64,000 bases of DNA. Source: DTU019 sp050949825. Its GTDB lineage: Bacteria > Bacillota > Syntrophomonadia > Syntrophomonadales > Syntrophomonadaceae. The DNA lies in assembly GCA_050949825.1 (NCBI GenBank), contig JBMNGL010000001.1:372001-436000 (forward strand). The letters are read 5' to 3'. Position 1 is the first letter of the stretch, and each line of letters starts with the position of its first letter. Both the position numbers and the translations under genes were made by a program. The notes below the pieces were generated by a model. The model was not told the DNA's origin. It worked only from the letters and a program-made list of their open reading frames with translations, and made no database searches. Positions 60,720 to 64,000 of this stretch are shown here, in pieces.

Positions 60720-63700
60720 TTGCTAAGGACTAGTATTAAAAAGTATTGGGGAAAGTATATCTCGATAGTATTGATGTTGGCATTATTGTTGGGCTCCGGC
60801 GGTATGTTAATGTCCGCAACAGCCTATGCCGCAGATGCTCCAGTAGTGGCAAACCCCTTCGTAAACAACGGGGGGGACGTCAGTATTGATTTTAATGTGG
60901 ATATGGCCAAACAGATCAAATCATCAGCGGGTGGAATCCTGGAGAGCTTCGGCGCTGTGGAAGTCACCAATGGTTTAGCATTGGGGGCACCACCTATTTT
61001 GACTGCGGATGAAACGGACAATCATGTCGGCCAAGCAGTGGATCTTACTTTTATCGACAATTCGGCCTGGCGGAGTGCCATCCCTGCGGACGGCATCACA
61101 GTCAATGGCGATGCTATTGGCGATGGGCAGTATACCATTACGGCAGGCAACATAAATATTGTTGCCGGCGTATTTGACACGGCTGGTGAATATACGATCG
61201 CGGTTAAAGCGGTTGGATACAGCGTGGCAACTGTGAACCAAACCATAATAAACGTAAGCGGGGACACCACCCTGCCGGTCATTACCCTATTGGGTGAAGC
61301 TATCATGAACCTGACTGTAGGAGATACCTTTACCGAGCCTGGATATACCGCCACTGATGATGTAGATGGCGATATTACAGATAATGTAGCTGTTGGCGGA
61401 GATAGAGTAGACACAAATATAGTTGGAACTTATACGATTACATACAATGTAATTGATGCTGCAGGAAACGCGGCGCCAGAAGTCAGCAGAATGGTTAATG
61501 TCACAGCAGGAGAGCTGGACACGACTGCCCCGGTTATCACACTGTTAGGTGATACAGTCATTGACCTGACCGTAGGTGATACATTCATCGAGCCTGGATA
61601 TACCGCCACTGATGATGTAGATGGCGATATTACAGATAATGTAGCTGTTGGCGGGGATACAGTTGACACAAGCAGAACAGGGACCTATACGATTACCTAC
61701 AATGTAAGCGATGCCGCCGAAAACGCAGCTGCAGAAGTCAGCAGAACAGTCAATGTAGCAGCCCTGGCTCCACCGACGTCAATCGGAAGCCCGGCAGATC
61801 TTATAGCCTTCGCGGCAGTAGTCAATGGTGGTTACACCTACGAGGGCGAGACTGTGGCGTTGACCGCGGATATTGATTTGACCTCTGATGTCTGGGCGAC
61901 TATCACGGGTAGCTTTAACGGCATCTTCGATGGGGATGGACATACTATTAGCAATCCTGATGCTACTTTGTTTGCAACCATCGGAGCTACAGGTGTTGTG
62001 CGCAATCTTGGCATTACAGGTACCGCCAGCGTCGCCGGGGCACCCATTGCACTGACCAATAATGGTATGATTGAAAACTGCTATAACGAGATGAATGTTA
62101 CGAATGGTTCTACAGGCAATACTGGTGGTATCGTAACTGGCAACGCAACCACAGGCACAATACAGTATTGCTTCAATAGCGGCGTCATTAGTGGGACATG
62201 GGTAGGCGGCATTACGGGAAGAAACTACGGTAAAGTCCTGAACTGCTATAACGCAGGGCCGATTACCGGAACCAACTGGTCGGGCGGTATTGCCGGGTGG
62301 AGTGAAAACGTAGCGGCAGTCGTGCAATATTGCTACAATGTCGGAGATTTATCCGCAAGCAGGGCAGATCGTACAGGTAGCATTATCGGCAGGATCAATG
62401 CCGGCACTGCACTTGACTGCTATTACAATAGCTCGAACGATGCAAGCAAGCAAGGTGCTGTGGGAGCAAACGTCAGTCTGAAAACCGACTCGGAAATGCA
62501 GGATGCCTCCTTCCTTAACCTGCTCAACGGAGAACAGGAAACGGCACCCTGGGTTATGGATACCACCACTATCAACGGACGTTATCCCATTTTAACCTGG
62601 CAGGCGCCGGAAGGCTCCGAAGACCCGGGTGGAGATCCCACTGATACAGAGGCTCCTACCTGGCCAGGCGAAGCCGTTATAACACCGAGCGATATTACAA
62701 TTGATGGCTTTACCGTAACTTATACTGCGGCAGACGATAATGTGGGTATAAGCAGATATAAGATTGAGGTAAGCTTAGGCGACAATATACTAAAATCCGG
62801 ATATGCCCTGGGTTTGACGAAAGCATTTACAGGTCTTGCTGACAACACCACCTACACTTGTACAGTAGTTGCAGAGGATGCCGCGGGAAATAAATCTCCG
62901 GCTCTGAGTGCCGAAATTACTACTCTTTTCAAAGATGTGGATGCACCAACCTGGGCTGTGGGAGCGAAAATTCTGGTAAGTGATGTTACCACAAGCGGAT
63001 TCACAGTCAATTATCCGTCAGCATCCGATAATGTTGGGGGTGTCTTAAAATATAATGTAGCGCTGAAGGCGGACGGTATCGTCGTCTCCAGTCAGTCAAT
63101 AAGCGATTTAAGCATAGTATTTACAGACCTTGACGAAGCTACCGAATACAATATTACGGTTGAAGCGGAAGATGCGGCCGGCAATAAATCAGCCGCGTTG
63201 ACTAAAAATGCCAGCACCCTTCAGGGCATTCCCACCTGGGGATCGGACGCCAAGCTAGTAATCAGCAACGTTATGGCAACGGATGTTACCATTAACTGGC
63301 CCTATAGCAATACGCCTGAAAACGTGGCTGGTTATGCTCTATTTGTAAACGGCAAAGAAACAGAGCGTTTCCTCCCCTCAGATTACTATTGCGATTTAGG
63401 TGGTTTGCTCAGCAGTACCAAGTATGTATTTGAATTAAAACCGTTTAATAAGCAGGGTGAATTCGGGGAGGCCCTTTCGGCAATGGTTGTTACCGACGGC
63501 GCAGCCTTATTGACTTTCACCACCACCTTTGCCGTGGAAGAAATTGCCGGAGGAGAGTATTACAAGAACTATATTGTAAAATACCCCATAGATTTAGCAA
63601 ACTTCCGTATGGGATGGAATTTCTCCAACGGCCTTGATACCTCCCTGGAAAAAAATCTGGCCGGAATCCGAATATATGAAAAGGAAACCGGAGATGAGAT

Positions 63701-64000
63701 CCTCATGGATAAAGGGATGGCTCCCTATCCGGCTGATACCGACGGTTCATTACTGGCGGGAGATTTCAGATATACCAAGAGCGGCGGCGGTGACCAGGGT
63801 GCTGGAGATGCAACCAAGCTGCGGCTTTTGATATTTGAACCATCAGCAGATACTCTGGCCCAATTCAAGGTAGGAATTGACTACGTTCTAGAAATGCAGC
63901 CGGATTTTGTAAGCAACAATGATAAAAACACTCTCAGTAAAATAACTACCTTCACCTTCAGCGTTGCTCCGGAAGATAATGAAGCGCCGGTATGGCCTGA
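60720..64000 (+). CDS. Giant secreted modular surface protein (5' part)
   Basis: The frame is open from TTG 60720 (AAAGGAG at 60703-60709) to the window edge: at least 1093 residues. A signal peptide (residues 1-38, KKYWGKYISIVLMLALLLG, cleavage near AYA-AD) is followed by an Ig-like opening domain, two almost identical DUF5011-type Ig domains of 85 residues (GDTFTEPGYTATDDVDGD, 61262-61760), a GLUG-like repeat region (about 61790-62500; NCYNEMNVT, YCFNSGVISG, GGITGRNYGKVLNCYNAG), then three or four fibronectin III-type units starting APTWP or APTWA, a distinct beta domain (about 63500-63950) and again APVWP. Probably a wall or S-layer-attached adhesin or scaffold; anchoring motifs would lie beyond the edge. 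Confidence 0.88.
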   Translation, partial: MLRTSIKKYWGKYISIVLMLALLLGSGGMLMSATAYAADAPVVANPFVNNGGDVSIDFNVDMAKQIKSSAGGILESFGAVEVTNGLALGAPPILTADETDNHVGQAVDLTFIDNSAWRSAIPADGITVNGDAIGDGQYTITAGNINIVAGVFDTAGEYTIAVKAVGYSVATVNQTIINVSGDTTLPVITLLGEAIMNLTVGDTFTEPGYTATDDVDGDITDNVAVGGDRVDTNIVGTYTITYNVIDAAGNAAPEVSRMVNVTAGELDTTAPVITLLGDTVIDLTVGDTFIEPGYTATDDVDGDITDNVAVGGDTVDTSRTGTYTITYNVSDAAENAAAEVSRTVNVAALAPPTSIGSPADLIAFAAVVNGGYTYEGETVALTADIDLTSDVWATITGSFNGIFDGDGHTISNPDATLFATIGATGVVRNLGITGTASVAGAPIALTNNGMIENCYNEMNVTNGSTGNTGGIVTGNATTGTIQYCFNSGVISGTWVGGITGRNYGKVLNCYNAGPITGTNWSGGIAGWSENVAAVVQYCYNVGDLSASRADRTGSIIGRINAGTALDCYYNSSNDASKQGAVGANVSLKTDSEMQDASFLNLLNGEQETAPWVMDTTTINGRYPILTWQAPEGSEDPGGDPTDTEAPTWPGEAVITPSDITIDGFTVTYTAADDNVGISRYKIEVSLGDNILKSGYALGLTKAFTGLADNTTYTCTVVAEDAAGNKSPALSAEITTLFKDVDAPTWAVGAKILVSDVTTSGFTVNYPSASDNVGGVLKYNVALKADGIVVSSQSISDLSIVFTDLDEATEYNITVEAEDAAGNKSAALTKNASTLQGIPTWGSDAKLVISNVMATDVTINWPYSNTPENVAGYALFVNGKETERFLPSDYYCDLGGLLSSTKYVFELKPFNKQGEFGEALSAMVVTDGAALLTFTTTFAVEEIAGGEYYKNYIVKYPIDLANFRMGWNFSNGLDTSLEKNLAGIRIYEKETGDEILMDKGMAPYPADTDGSLLAGDFRYTKSGGGDQGAGDATKLRLLIFEPSADTLAQFKVGIDYVLEMQPDFVSNNDKNTLSKITTFTFSVAPEDNEAPVWP

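Noticed and set aside
61022..62327. Minus-strand open frames over the surface protein
   Set aside because: They mirror the repetitive coding strand, which has a signal peptide, ribosome site and continuous domains.

Overview
The window is a stretch of roughly 50% GC chromosome from a low-GC-lineage Gram-positive bacterium (Firmicutes), most likely an anaerobic member of the class Clostridia and possibly close to Syntrophomonas; the genus is an inference from gene content, not something the sequence proves. The gene order strongly resembles the degSU-to-rnr region of Bacillus subtilis: degS-degU, comFC, yvyF-flgM-flgN-flgK-flgL-yviE-fliW-csrA, flagellin and its cap and chaperones, hpf, secA, prfB, ftsE-ftsX, ctp, minJ-like, uvrB-uvrA, rapZ-yvcK-whiA, rpoN, cggR-gap-pgk-tpi-gpmI-eno, then secG-esterase-rnr. 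Almost everything is on the + strand.

Layout. 1-452: tail of a phosphohexomutase. 503-2336: DegS/DegU-type two-component pair. 2743-17230: late flagellar and secretion-chaperone block (FlgM, FlgN, FlgK, FlgL, FliW, CsrA, FliD, flagellin, FlaG, FliS, two FliT/FlgN-like helical proteins), interrupted by repeat-rich spacers and one minus-strand Ca-binding-type gene. 17595-24064: zinc-ribbon protein, HPF, SecA, MotAB, and prfB with its +1 frameshift. 24078-28726: split transketolase, FtsEX and an EnvC-like M23 peptidase. 29001-33952: lactate-permease-like transporter, S41 protease, MinJ-like membrane protein and a double-P-loop ATPase. 34129-41072: UvrB, UvrA, UvrC under a probable LexA box. 41439-49873: small membrane protein, PGI/PMI, PHP phosphoesterase, RapZ, YvcK, WhiA, sigma-54 and CggR. 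49896-55759: the lower glycolysis operon. 56228-60187: SecG, carboxylesterase, HD protein, RNase R. 60720 to the end: the start of a very large secreted modular surface protein.

How the parts work together. FlgM, FliW and CsrA would time flagellin production: FlgM restrains sigma-28, and CsrA would block flagellin translation until FliW releases it. The flagellin leader carries a hairpin with GGA in a six-base loop plus a GGA-containing Shine-Dalgarno, which fits this exactly. CggR sits directly upstream of gap-pgk-tpi-gpmI-eno and has a candidate tandem operator in its leader.

The most notable observations are: (i) three flagellar-block genes (flgL, the minus-strand Ca-binding-type gene and flaG) carry five single-base insertions in total, while I see no comparable lesion in the remaining genes; (ii) several families of palindromic or MITE-like repeats, including an element flanked by 44-base imperfect inverted repeats and 11-base direct repeats; (iii) the CsrA site on flagellin; and (iv) an unassigned structured leader and tiny ORF before the giant surface protein. 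I saw no tRNA, rRNA or CRISPR array, and no intact transposase.
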